From assembly GCA_021325675.1 (NCBI GenBank), contig JAJTCM010000007.1, positions 121,739-185,738 of the forward strand: a stretch of DNA of 64,000 nucleotides, written 5' to 3'. Each line of letters begins with the position of its first letter. Within the stretch, counting starts at the first letter, position 1. Source of the stretch: Crocinitomicaceae bacterium (GTDB taxonomy: Bacteria; Bacteroidota; Bacteroidia; Flavobacteriales_D; Crocinitomicaceae). A model generated the notes under the pieces. That model was given only the letters and a program-made list of their open reading frames with translations, was not told the DNA's origin and searched no databases. The position numbers and the translations under genes are program-made. Shown in pieces: positions 45,039 to 53,427 of this stretch.

Positions 45039-46042
45039 AGCTCGCTTCCTCCCCATTCGAGCACAGTAAAACCAGAGCGAACAAAAGGACGGAAGGCCTG
45101 CGGATCGTATTCAAACGTTTTCCCGTTTTGCACCTCCTGAAACAAAAGATAAACCCGGCGGATGTGATCAGGTTCCGGAGTAACGTCAAGCATCGCTATA
45201 CGATCGCAATCCTGGTCGACAAGGAATTGTACAAAAAGTTGTTCGTGACGAATCATGCGCGGCGCCCAAAAGGTAATGAAATCTGCTTTTTCTCGATCAT
45301 TGAACCCTAATTCAGTGAGGCTTCTCTCCAAAAACGGCACAACAGAATCTTTGAACACAAAATTGCCTTTCAGGCTTTTAGCATTGATTTTAAAATCGAG
45401 CTTATTCATTTCCCCTTCCCAAAACAAATAGGGGTACAAATTCCCTTTTTTGTCCTTCAGCATACCATTTTGCTGCGTGGTGACCTCCCAACCATTTTCG
45501 GGGATCTGCGGATAAGTAAACGTCAATTTCCCGTTCACTTTAAGCATAAAATTGACATCCAAAGCCTTATCACTGTAAGCGTAAATCACCGGCTTGTCCA
45601 CTTCGATCATCATTTGCCGGGCTTTCAGGGGTAAATAAACCGCAAGCTCAATGCGATGACCGCTTTTAAACGGATAATGCTCCAGGTAGATCGTTTCAAA
45701 CAGCTCAGCCTGGGAACCGGCAGCCATAAAAGACATATATTTCTGTACCGTATCGACCGTAACACTGAACGAACCGTTCTTTTTTACTTTCAGCTGTTCC
45801 CCCTCGCCTACCTTATAAAAAGCAGAAACCAGTGAATCACAGGGCCGGCTGACATAGGAATACGGGTCCATCTGCTCTTCATAATAGACGATTCCCGTAA
45901 TCAGGCATTTCCCTTTGGGAACGGATTTATCCACGACATCAGAAATGACGTGTACAAAAGACAGGCTTTTCAAGCCCTCAAAATCACCGGCATAAGATTG
46001 TCCTGCAAACAACAGGAAGGCGAGGATTAAAATGTGTTTCAT
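45020..46042 (-). CDS. Exported KPVIYAYS-family protein, copy 3
   Basis: A 340-residue protein from ATG 46042 (signal MKHILILAFLLFAGQSYA). It is a paralogue of the next two genes upstream. The first 150 residues form a beta-rich domain. The second part holds the family blocks DKPVIYAYSDKALD, LTFTYPQIPENGW, LYPYLFWEGEMN, FNDREKADFITFWAPRM, LFVQFLVDQDCDRIAM and SGFTVLEWGGSEL. These match a widespread uncharacterised KPVIYLYP family that I know from many bacteria and fungi. The copy diverges most at its ends. Confidence 0.8.
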   Translation of the reverse strand: MKHILILAFLLFAGQSYAGDFEGLKSLSFVHVISDVVDKSVPKGKCLITGIVYYEEQMDPYSYVSRPCDSLVSAFYKVGEGEQLKVKKNGSFSVTVDTVQKYMSFMAAGSQAELFETIYLEHYPFKSGHRIELAVYLPLKARQMMIEVDKPVIYAYSDKALDVNFMLKVNGKLTFTYPQIPENGWEVTTQQNGMLKDKKGNLYPYLFWEGEMNKLDFKINAKSLKGNFVFKDSVVPFLERSLTELGFNDREKADFITFWAPRMIRHEQLFVQFLVDQDCDRIAMLDVTPEPDHIRRVYLLFQEVQNGKTFEYDPQAFRPFVRSGFTVLEWGGSELKNDEL

Positions 46043-46072
46043 AATTATTCTTTTATAGTTCAATCAACGTAT

Positions 46073-47065
46073 CTAATCATTTAGTGTCATGCGCTGATAA
46101 GGTAAACCATCCAGCTCTACACCGCCCCATTCGAGCAGGTGAAAACCGCTGCGCTCAAATGCCTTCAATTCCTGTGGGGAAGTTTCAATGTATTCCGGGA
46201 AGCGGTCGTAGCCTGAAAAAACGAGGTAAACGCGGTTAAAGTGATCCGGCTTGGGCTCAATAACATAATCAGCAAACTGGCCGCAGCTTTCCTGCACCTG
46301 GAACTGGATAAATGCATAATTCTTTTCTGTCAGACGCGGTCCCCAGTAGGTAATGAAATCTGTTTTTTCGGTAGCATTTAATCCAAGCCGGGTGAGTGAA
46401 GCTTCGAGGTAAGGCAGAATTTCTTTTTTACCCAAAACTGTTCCCGGAATCCCTCCCGGACCGTATTGCACATGTACATCTTTCATTTTGCTGTCCCAGA
46501 ACAAATAAGGATATTCAATGCCATTTGCATCCACAAAACGGTCATTTTCGAGCTTCATTTTCCAGGTTTTGTTTTCAGGAAGCTGCGGGTACGTAAAATG
46601 CAGCTCACCGTGAGCATCCAGCGTAACTGCCAGTTCTAAATCTTCATCGGAATACCCGTAAATGACCGGTTTTTCTGCTGGCCTGAGGTATTTTTCATCC
46701 ATTTTTTCCAGGTAAACCTTGATGGTAATGCGGTGGCGGTCAACGAGCTTATACTCTTCAAAATAACTGCTGTGATAACCCGCTTTAGCAAATTCCACAT
46801 CGTCTTCTTCGAGCTTCACAGTGATTTCAAATTTATTTCCTTTCAGGGTGACAGGTTTAATTTTCGGGTCGCTCTCAAGTGTAACGCCGTAGACCGGTTT
46901 TTTAGACGGATAGCCTACAATTGTTCCCTGCAGCACGTAATAACCTTCCGGAATATTCACGTCGAAAACATCTTTAACCACGGTGAACGGAGGCACCAAT
47001 TCGCCTTTTTCAGCGTAGGAAAAGCCGGTAAACAGAACAGCTAAAAGAAGCAGTATTTTTTTCAT
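46073..47065 (-). CDS. Exported KPVIYAYS-family protein, copy 2
   Basis: A 330-residue protein from ATG 47065 (signal MKKILLLLAVLFTGFSYA). Same layout as its neighbours: an N-terminal beta domain (VNIPEGYYVLQGTIVGYPSK), then KPVIYGYSDEDLEL, HFTYPQLPENKTW, EYPYLFWDSKM, LNATEKTDFITYWGPRL, YAFIQFQVQESCGQFADYV and SGFHLLEWGGVEL. No catalytic motif is evident. The gap to copy 3 is 30 bases, so they are co-transcribed. Function unknown. Confidence 0.8.
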   Translation of the reverse strand: MKKILLLLAVLFTGFSYAEKGELVPPFTVVKDVFDVNIPEGYYVLQGTIVGYPSKKPVYGVTLESDPKIKPVTLKGNKFEITVKLEEDDVEFAKAGYHSSYFEEYKLVDRHRITIKVYLEKMDEKYLRPAEKPVIYGYSDEDLELAVTLDAHGELHFTYPQLPENKTWKMKLENDRFVDANGIEYPYLFWDSKMKDVHVQYGPGGIPGTVLGKKEILPYLEASLTRLGLNATEKTDFITYWGPRLTEKNYAFIQFQVQESCGQFADYVIEPKPDHFNRVYLVFSGYDRFPEYIETSPQELKAFERSGFHLLEWGGVELDGLPYQRMTLND

Positions 47066-47108
47066 AGTATTACTCATGGCAGTATATACATTCAATTTCT
47101 AAAAAGGT

Positions 47109-48095
47109 TCAGTCAGTTGTCAGGTTGAGGTAGGCCGGGTAACAAACACCGCCCCATTCTAAAAGCTCAAAGCCCTTACGCTCAAAAGGCGGCAACACTT
47201 GCGGGACAATTTCAATAAAGCCCGGATAGCGGTCAAAACCGGCGTACACCATATAAAAACGGTTGAACACATCCGGTTGCGGGCTGATCCCGTATTCCGC
47301 AAAGCGGGCACATTGGTCCTGCACAACGAATTGCACCAGGCTGTATTTATTTTCAGTCAAACGCGGCCCCCAATAGGTGATGAAATCCGTTTTTTCCCGG
47401 GAATTGAAATTCATGTGGCTCAAAACGGAATCCAGGTAAGAAAGCACGTTTTCCTGTGCCAGGATTTTCCCGGAGATCTTTCCGTTCAGCTGGTCAAAAG
47501 CGAATTCGGGACTGTGGGACGCTTCCCAGAAAAGGTATGGAAAACTATTTCCTGCGGCATCTTTGAGAGACTGTCCGTCCACCGTCATGTGCCAGGTATT
47601 TGCATCCGGGAGCGGGTAAGTAAACAGCAACTTTCCTTTCGGCTTCAGCAGGAGATCAAAACTCAGTTTATTTTCGCTGTACGCATAAATTACCGGTTTT
47701 TCTTCCCGGATCTCAGGCTCTCTTTGTCCTTCTTTCTTGATGAAAATTTTCACTACGATGCGGTGCTGGTCCTGCAGTTCGTAGCTTTCAAAATAGCTCA
47801 CCTGGTATTTCGTTTTCCGGAAAGCCACATAGCTTTGGGCCAGGGGAATTGTGAGCGTAAACGTGCCTGTTGCCGACATGACTTCTTTTGCAGATCCGAC
47901 CTGCGAGCTGATGTTTTTCAGCTTTTTCATGGAGGGAACTTCATATACCTGCCCGGTCAGCACATAGTTTCCTTTGGGGATCGACGCATCAAATTTATCC
48001 GATACGACCTCGTAGCCCGGCATCACTTTAGTTTCCACGGCCAGCGTTTTTCCGGAGAGAAAAGCCAGCATCAAAATCAGGAGCAGTTTTTTCAT
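47109..48095 (-). CDS. Exported KPVIYAYS-family protein, copy 1
   Basis: A 328-residue protein, first of three tandem paralogues (signal MKKLLLILMLAFLSGKTLA). Blocks are EKPVIYAYSENKLSFDLLL, LFTYPLPDANTWHM, SFPYLFWEASHSPEF, FNSREKTDFITYWGPRL, YSLVQFVVQDQCARFAEYG and KGFELLEWGGVCYP. The conserved aromatic and acidic positions point to a shared fold that holds a ligand or sugar, which is inference. The gap to copy 2 is 43 bases. All three would be periplasmic or secreted. Confidence 0.8.
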   Translation of the reverse strand: MKKLLLILMLAFLSGKTLAVETKVMPGYEVVSDKFDASIPKGNYVLTGQVYEVPSMKKLKNISSQVGSAKEVMSATGTFTLTIPLAQSYVAFRKTKYQVSYFESYELQDQHRIVVKIFIKKEGQREPEIREEKPVIYAYSENKLSFDLLLKPKGKLLFTYPLPDANTWHMTVDGQSLKDAAGNSFPYLFWEASHSPEFAFDQLNGKISGKILAQENVLSYLDSVLSHMNFNSREKTDFITYWGPRLTENKYSLVQFVVQDQCARFAEYGISPQPDVFNRFYMVYAGFDRYPGFIEIVPQVLPPFERKGFELLEWGGVCYPAYLNLTTD

Positions 48096-48391
48096 AAAGC
48101 CTTGTACATTTGAATGTTAGAACGGTTCAATTTAGCAAAAAATTTTACATTTTCCCGCAATAAGGGGTAAAAATACTTAAAAATCAGACATATGCCGAAG
48201 GTCGGTAACGCGTCACTTAAAGACAATTATCTTTTCCTGAAACCAACATCCAAATAACTCATTATTCAGGTGATTGTTTTCAGTCGAATCTCGCTCCTTT
48301 TAAGCGATCTGACGAAATTTTTATTTCGAATTCAGTTAAATAAATCAGTAGCGGATTTTTAAACTTCAAAATTATTCCTAATTTCGTGGCG
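48096..48391. other. Divergent gap before ftsX
   Basis: Close to 300 bases. It includes a small perfect hairpin CGAAAT/ATTTCG (about 48313-48329) and a near -7 box TAATTTCG (48379-48386) just before ftsX. Nothing else was recognised. Confidence 0.35.
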
Positions 48392-49279
48392 ATGAGTTCT
48401 GTTGAAAAGTACAATAAAAAAGGGCTGCGCACCAGCTATATTTCCACGGTAATTGGTATTTCGCTGGTATTGTTCATGATTGGCCTGGTGATTGGCGGTG
48501 TTTTAGGCATTGATTCGATCCAGAAACAGGCGAAAGAAAACCTGCAGGGCGACCTTTTTTTCAAGGCTGAGATCAACGAAGCAGACATCAAGCAAATTGA
48601 GCAGGAGCTGAAAACCTGGCCGGAATTCAAGGAAGTATTTTTCGTTTCGCCGGAGCGCGCCATCGAGGAATTCAGCGGCTCGAACACCAACACCTCCGAA
48701 GTGCTTTCAATTTTCGACGGGGAAAACCCTTTGCCGCCGACTATCGGTTACAAGCCTAAAGTGAGCTTCGCCAACCGCAAAGGCATGGAGCAGATCAAAA
48801 ACAAACTGCTGAAAGCTTATCCCGAAGAAATCGACGAAGTAAATTACGATAAAGCGAGCGTTGAAAACGTTAACCTGGGCTTCAAGCAGTTCGTTTACCT
48901 GATTTTACTGGTTGCCGGCCTGCTGATTGTTGTTGCTGTTGCAATGATTAACAACACGATCCGCCTGGCGCTTTATTCCAAGCGCTTTACCATCAAAACG
49001 ATGCAGCTCGTGGGCGCCACATCCAGGTTTATCCGCAAGCCGTTTTTGGTGCAGTCCATTTTCCAGGGGCTTGTTTCCGCTATTATCGGGATGGCCCTGC
49101 TGATGAGCTTGTTTTACACCCTGAACAATATTCTCGACACGATCGAAATCCCTTTTGAATTCGTTACTTTCCTGATCCTTTTCGCTTCGATCCTCGTGAT
49201 CGGCATGGTCATCAGCTTCATTTCCACCTGGTTTGCGCTTAACAAATATTTGCGAATGAAGTTAGACGACTTATACTAA
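48392..49279 (+). CDS. ftsX: Cell-division protein FtsX
   Basis: Permease-like partner of the FtsE ATPase that controls peptidoglycan hydrolases at the septum. The 295-residue protein has four helices: about 20-40 (STVIGISLVLFMIGLVIGGV), then a periplasmic domain (about 45-160), then three C-terminal helices (QFVYLILLVAGLLIVVAVAM, LVSAIIGMALLMSLFYTLNN, LILFASILVIGMVISFISTW). The start is ATG 48392, two codons after an in-frame GTG. ftsE is not in the window, which is usual for Bacteroidota. It begins a run with DUF3098, uppP, truB and queA. Confidence 0.92.
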   Translation: MSSVEKYNKKGLRTSYISTVIGISLVLFMIGLVIGGVLGIDSIQKQAKENLQGDLFFKAEINEADIKQIEQELKTWPEFKEVFFVSPERAIEEFSGSNTNTSEVLSIFDGENPLPPTIGYKPKVSFANRKGMEQIKNKLLKAYPEEIDEVNYDKASVENVNLGFKQFVYLILLVAGLLIVVAVAMINNTIRLALYSKRFTIKTMQLVGATSRFIRKPFLVQSIFQGLVSAIIGMALLMSLFYTLNNILDTIEIPFEFVTFLILFASILVIGMVISFISTWFALNKYLRMKLDDLY

Positions 49280-49313
49280 ATATTATTACATTTGCCTTTC
49301 TAATACACAGAAC

Positions 49314-49547
49314 ATGTTTGCATTTCAAAAAGAAAATTACAAGTGGCTCATCATCGGACTGGTGCTGAATGTAATCGGGTTCATCCTGATGATCGGCGGC
49401 GGGTCGGACGATCCGAACAAGTTTAATGCGGAAGAGCTTTTCAGCCCTGTACGCCTTACTGTTTCCCCGATCCTGATCATTTCCGGCTACGTTGTGATGA
49501 TTTATGCAATCATGAAAAAACCAAAAAAAATGGAGAATGAAAAATGA
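49314..49547 (+). CDS. DUF3098 small membrane protein
   Basis: A 77-residue protein with two helices (KWLIIGLVLNVIGFILMIGG and SPILIISGYVVMIYAIMKKP) joined by a polar loop with NKFNAEELFSPVRL, the DUF3098 signature. It always follows ftsX in Bacteroidota in my recollection, which suggests a divisome link. The tail after KKPKK is MENEK plus TGA, read from a family B repeat. Confidence 0.88.
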   Translation: MFAFQKENYKWLIIGLVLNVIGFILMIGGGSDDPNKFNAEELFSPVRLTVSPILIISGYVVMIYAIMKKPKKMENEK

Positions 49548-49636
49548 AGAATTGAGACCACGCAGCAGCGACGGAGTCAATAACTCATTCTAACATTTTA
49601 TTCTACATTCTCAATTTTTCAATTCTCAATTCCTAA
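49531..49636. repeat. Family B repeat, long two-armed copy
   Basis: The left arm ATGGAGAATGAAAAATGAAG supplies the end of the DUF3098 gene. The right arm holds CATTCTAACATTTTATTCTA and CATTCTCAATTTTTCAATTC, and ends 3 bases before the uppP start. Confidence 0.65.
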
Positions 49637-49638
49637 AA

Positions 49639-50451
49639 GTGGATTCATTACAAGCTATCCTTATTGCTGTCGTTGAAGGCTTAACCGAGTATTTACCGGT
49701 TTCTTCCACGGCCCACATGATTTTTACCAGCTCGATCTTCGGCATCCAGGACGATGAGTTCGTGAAGATGTACCAGGTATCGATCCAGTTTGGCGCTATT
49801 CTCGCAGTTGTAGCCATCTACTGGCGCAAGTTTTTCGATTTCACCAACCTGAAATTTTACCTCAAGCTGGGATTAGCCGTTGTTCCGGCGCTGATCCTCG
49901 GAATGCTTTTCGACGATAAAATTGAAGCTGTACTGGAAAAACCTATTCCAATCGCCATCGTACTGATTCTCGGGGGGATCATCCTTTTATTTATTGACAA
50001 GCTCTTTAAAAAACCAAAAATCGACAAGGAAGAGAACGTTTCTTTCGGGAAATCCTTGATCATCGGTTTCTGGCAATGTATCGCCATGATGCCCGGGACT
50101 TCCCGTTCGGCGGCTTCGATCATCGGTGGGATGCAGCAGGGCCTTACCCGGAAAATGGCTGCTGAGTTCTCCTTTTTTCTCGCCGTACCGACCATGCTGG
50201 CTGTATGCGCTTATTCGGTTTTCGTAAAAGACTGGACGTATCTCGGCAAGGAGCAAAAGGGCTACGAAATGATTTTCGCCAATTCTTCCAATACATACAA
50301 CTTCCTGCTGGGGAACGCTGTAGCCTTCGTAGTTGCTATCATCGCCATTAAATTCTTCATCGGGATTTTACAGAAATACGGCTTTAAGATTTGGGGCTGG
50401 TACCGGATCGCCGCGGGAATTGCGCTGATTGCATATTTTACACTTCGCTAA
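49639..50451 (+). CDS. uppP: Undecaprenyl-diphosphatase
   Basis: BacA/UppP membrane enzyme of 270 residues that recycles the lipid carrier of cell-wall synthesis. AVVEGLTEYLPVSSTAHM at residues 9-26 and MMPGTSRSAASIIGGMQQGL near 150-169 are the two catalytic signatures; about seven helices are visible. The start is GTG 49639 (MDSLQAILIAVVEG), directly after a family B repeat. The gene belongs to the ftsX-queA run. Confidence 0.95.
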   Translation: MDSLQAILIAVVEGLTEYLPVSSTAHMIFTSSIFGIQDDEFVKMYQVSIQFGAILAVVAIYWRKFFDFTNLKFYLKLGLAVVPALILGMLFDDKIEAVLEKPIPIAIVLILGGIILLFIDKLFKKPKIDKEENVSFGKSLIIGFWQCIAMMPGTSRSAASIIGGMQQGLTRKMAAEFSFFLAVPTMLAVCAYSVFVKDWTYLGKEQKGYEMIFANSSNTYNFLLGNAVAFVVAIIAIKFFIGILQKYGFKIWGWYRIAAGIALIAYFTLR

Positions 50452-50454
50452 TTA

Positions 50455-50530
50455 AGAAATGTGTTAATAAGTCAATATGCTAATGTGCTCATTGATTTAT
50501 GAAACCCAATTAGTATATTATCACATTAAC
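50455..50530. repeat. Family A repeat, two-armed copy
   Basis: AAATGTGTTAATAAGTCAAT and ATGCTAATGTGCTCATTG face CCCAATTAGTATATTATCAC and ATTAAC. It runs from the uppP stop to the base before the truB ATG. Confidence 0.65.
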
Positions 50531-50531
50531 A

Positions 50532-51215
50532 ATGAACTTTCAAGAAGGCGAAACTATATTAATCGATAAGCCCCTGAACTGGACTTCCTTCGATGTTGTC
50601 AATAAAATCCGCTGGAACCTCAAGCGCAAGCTGGGCGTAAAAAATATCAAGGTAGGACATGCGGGAACGCTCGATCCGTTAGCAACGGGCTTGCTGATTA
50701 TCTGCACCGGAAAACATACGAAGCTGATCGAATCCATCCAGGCGGATGAAAAAACTTATACCGGGACGATCTTGCTGGGTAAAACAACGCCTTCCTACGA
50801 TCTCGAAACGGAATACGACCAAACTTTCCCGACAGAACACATTACCGCAGAATTAATGGAGGAAGTGCGCCGGTCATTTTTAGGGGAGCAGCAGCAGGTA
50901 CCGCCGATTTTTTCCGCCAAGCAAATTGACGGCAAACGCGCCTACGAGCTTGCCCGGGCCGGTAAAACCATTGAAATGAAGGCAAATACGATCCAGGTGA
51001 GCAATTTCACCATCGATGCAGCCCGTTTTCCTGAGGTAGATTTCGAAATTTCCTGCAGCAAAGGAACTTACATCCGCTCAATTGCACATGATTTCGGGGC
51101 GAAACTGAATTCCGGCGGGACACTCATTGCGCTTCGACGCACAAAATCAGGCACAAACGATATTCAGAACGCTTTTACCGTTGACGAAATGCTGGCAAAA
51201 ATAAACGCGGACTGA
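50532..51215 (+). CDS. truB: tRNA pseudouridine(55) synthase TruB
   Basis: A 227-residue enzyme that makes the pseudouridine of the T loop. GHAGTLDPLATGLLIICTGK carries the catalytic aspartate (near residue 47), and SCSKGTYIRSIAHDFGAKL and YELARAGKTIEMK are further motifs. It lacks the C-terminal PUA domain of E. coli TruB (314 residues), common in this phylum. It begins immediately after a family A repeat. Confidence 0.95.
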   Translation: MNFQEGETILIDKPLNWTSFDVVNKIRWNLKRKLGVKNIKVGHAGTLDPLATGLLIICTGKHTKLIESIQADEKTYTGTILLGKTTPSYDLETEYDQTFPTEHITAELMEEVRRSFLGEQQQVPPIFSAKQIDGKRAYELARAGKTIEMKANTIQVSNFTIDAARFPEVDFEISCSKGTYIRSIAHDFGAKLNSGGTLIALRRTKSGTNDIQNAFTVDEMLAKINAD

Positions 51216-51220
51216 GTTTC

Positions 51221-51375
51221 AAATCATAAAGATTTTGGATCGCAGAGTCTTCAAAGGACTTCGCTAAGAGCGCAAGGGAAGGACGCAAAGCTTTTGAATC
51301 ATAACTTACACCCTTAATTTCTTGCTTCTATAATCTTTGTATACTTTGCGTAAACTTGGTGATCTTTGCGTTCCA
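51221..51375. repeat. Family D repeat (CGCAGAGTC / CTTTGCGTA)
   Basis: The left arm includes GATCGCAGAGTCTTCAAAGG and GGACGCAAAGCTTTTGAATC; the right arm includes CTTTGTATACTTTGCGTAAA and GGTGATCTTTGCGTT. The arms are mirrored. It lies between truB and the queA promoter. Confidence 0.6.
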
Positions 51376-51382
51376 AAAAATA

Positions 51383-51415
51383 TTTGGAAAAGTATCAACT
51401 TTTTATGTAATTTTG
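51383..51415 (+). promoter_or_regulatory. queA promoter
   Basis: TTTG at 51383-51386, a 21-base spacer, then TAATTTTG at 51408-51415. The ATG is 30 bases further on. Confidence 0.65.
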
Positions 51416-51445
51416 TGCTTTTTTGTATTAAACAAAAGTTCCCAC

Positions 51446-52504
51446 ATGAGTAAAATGAAACTTTCGGAGTTTGACTTCGAATTACCTGAAGAGTTAATAG
51501 CAGAATACCCACACGATCACAGAGATGAAGCACGCCTGATGGTGGTGCACAGAAGCACAGGTAAAATAGAGCACAAACTATTCAAAGACGTTATCAATTA
51601 CTTCGGCGACGGTGATGTTATGATCATGAACAACACCAAGGTTTTCCCTGCCCGTATGTACGGAAACAAAGAGAAAACCGGTGCTAAAATCGAAGTTTTT
51701 CTTCTCCGCGAATTGAACCGCGAAAGCTTACTTTGGGACGTATTGGTTGATCCGGCACGTAAAATCCGCATCGGGAACAAATTGTATTTTACAGACGATG
51801 ATTCCCTGGTAGCAGAGGTTATCGACAACACAACTTCCCGCGGCCGTACCCTGCGCTTTTTGTTTGACGGTCCTTACGAAGATTTCAAGGCAAAAATCAC
51901 TGAGCTGGGTGAAACGCCGCTTCCGAAATACATCAAACGCAAAGTGGAGCCGGAAGACGAAGAGCGTTACCAGACGATTTTCGCTAAGGTGGAAGGCGCT
52001 GTTGCCGCACCGACTGCCGGCCTGCATTTCTCTCGTGAGCTGATGAAGCGCCTGGAGCTGAAAGGCGTGAACTTTGCAGAATTAACCCTTCACACCGGCC
52101 TTGGAACTTTCCGTACCGTTGAGGTGGAAGATTTGACGAAGCACAAAATGGACTCCGAGCAGGTGATCATCAACCAGAAATGTGTTGATACGGTGAACAA
52201 AGCCAAAGCCAATAAGAAAAAAGTATGTGCCGTTGGGACAACAGCGATGCGCGCTATCGAAACTTCCGTTTCAACTGAAGGAACTTTGAAAACTTTCGAC
52301 GGGTGGACGAACAAGTTCATTTACCCGCCTTACGATTTTTCGATTGCTGACTGCCTGATCACCAATTTCCACACCCCGCTCTCTACCCTGCTGATGATGA
52401 TTTCAGCTTTTGCAGGCCACGAGCTGATGGTGGAAGCTTATCAAACGGCTATCAAAGAGAAATACAAATTCTACTCTTACGGTGACGCGATGCTGATCCT
52501 GTAA
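51446..52504 (+). CDS. queA: S-adenosylmethionine:tRNA ribosyltransferase-isomerase
   Basis: A 352-residue enzyme that turns preQ1 in tRNA into epoxyqueuosine. [19 protein letters not shown] is the family opening; [58 protein letters not shown] and [18 protein letters not shown] are diagnostic. The start is ATG 51446; the longer open frame to 51356 runs through the promoter. With tgt at 32.3 kb it gives the queuosine pathway, although no preQ1 synthesis gene lies in the window. Confidence 0.96.
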   Translation: MSKMKLSEFDFELPEELIAEYPHDHRDEARLMVVHRSTGKIEHKLFKDVINYFGDGDVMIMNNTKVFPARMYGNKEKTGAKIEVFLLRELNRESLLWDVLVDPARKIRIGNKLYFTDDDSLVAEVIDNTTSRGRTLRFLFDGPYEDFKAKITELGETPLPKYIKRKVEPEDEERYQTIFAKVEGAVAAPTAGLHFSRELMKRLELKGVNFAELTLHTGLGTFRTVEVEDLTKHKMDSEQVIINQKCVDTVNKAKANKKKVCAVGTTAMRAIETSVSTEGTLKTFDGWTNKFIYPPYDFSIADCLITNFHTPLSTLLMMISAFAGHELMVEAYQTAIKEKYKFYSYGDAMLIL

Positions 52505-52528
52505 AAGTTAAAATTTTACAATATAGAT

Positions 52529-52566
52529 CGAGCCAGTCCGTCAGCAGAAGGGTTGGCTCGTTTTTT
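52529..52566 (+). terminator. queA terminator
   Basis: Stem CGAGCCA/TGGCTCG with loop GTCCGTCAGCAGAAGGGT, then a T run. The loop shares TCCGTCAGCAG with the dnaA terminator. Confidence 0.88.
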
Positions 52567-52574
52567 GTGATACC

Positions 52575-53330
52575 ATGCGTGTGAAAAAAATCCTTTGGGG
52601 GACCGGTAAAATTTTGCTGTTTGTAACACTCATCAGCACAGGGCTTCTCATTTCCGGATTTTACACGCACCCTTCTTTCATGGAAGAACAGATTTCCCAG
52701 GTTTGGCCTTCTTTCAAGAAAACGCAGTTCAACCGGAGTTTCCAGGAATTTAAAGAACAGCAATGCAGCGAATACCGTTCTTTAGCTTCGCAGCTCAACG
52801 ACAAATACTTTGATTATATCTGGAATTCGGCTTACCAGAAATTCGGCGATGTAATTAAAACCAAGGACCAGATCCGGCCGTATTACCTGGAAAAAAAACT
52901 GATCCTTGTTGACAGCTCCGATGTGTATGTAGTAGACTCTCTTTTCCACAGCTACGCCTTTTTGACCAAAGACGCCAAAATCCTGCTGGATGATTTGGGC
53001 AAACGTTTCCAGGAAAAAATCCGCAATACTTCCTTCCGCAACGCCCGGATTTTGGTAACCTCGCTCTTGCGTACAGAAAGCACCGTAAAACGCCTGATGC
53101 GCCGCAACCGGAACTCCCTGCGGATCAGCTCACATCTTCACGGAACTACGTTTGATATTGCACACAATGAATTCGTTGCCGATCAAAGCCTGAACGAAGC
53201 CGAAATTGCTTACCTCCGGGAAATCCTGGCCGAAACCCTGAATGAATTCCGCGCCCAGGACCGCTGTTTTGTAACCTACGAAATGAACCAGGCCTGCTTC
53301 CACGTTGTCAATAAAAAATCGAACTCTTAA
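52575..53330 (+). CDS. DUF5715 protein with M15-like zinc motif
   Basis: A 251-residue protein with one N-terminal helix (about 8-30), so it is anchored or exported. TSLLRTESTVKRLMRRNRNS and SSHLHGTTFDIAHNEF match DUF5715. The second block equals the SxHxxGxxxD motif of D-Ala-D-Ala peptidases (M15): Ser185, His187, Gly190 and Asp194, with a likely third ligand His243 in ACFHVV. The catalytic glutamate of M15 (ExxH) is Ala240 here. A cell-wall role is inferred, but activity is doubtful. It sits between the queA terminator and radA. Confidence 0.8.
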   Translation: MRVKKILWGTGKILLFVTLISTGLLISGFYTHPSFMEEQISQVWPSFKKTQFNRSFQEFKEQQCSEYRSLASQLNDKYFDYIWNSAYQKFGDVIKTKDQIRPYYLEKKLILVDSSDVYVVDSLFHSYAFLTKDAKILLDDLGKRFQEKIRNTSFRNARILVTSLLRTESTVKRLMRRNRNSLRISSHLHGTTFDIAHNEFVADQSLNEAEIAYLREILAETLNEFRAQDRCFVTYEMNQACFHVVNKKSNS

Positions 53331-53422
53331 TGTGATAATATGCGAATGAGTCCATGTGCTAATTAATTTATAATTTTAGCCCACAATTAGCACATTATCA
53401 TATTAACCCATTAGCACATCAT
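53328..53422. repeat. Family A repeat, two-armed copy
   Basis: TTAATGTGATAATATGCGAA includes the DUF5715 stop codon. The arms continue CATGTGCTAATTAATTTATA / CCACAATTAGCACATTATCA and ATTAACCCATTAGCACATCA, up to 6 bases before the radA start. Confidence 0.7.
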
Positions 53423-53427
53423 CACCC

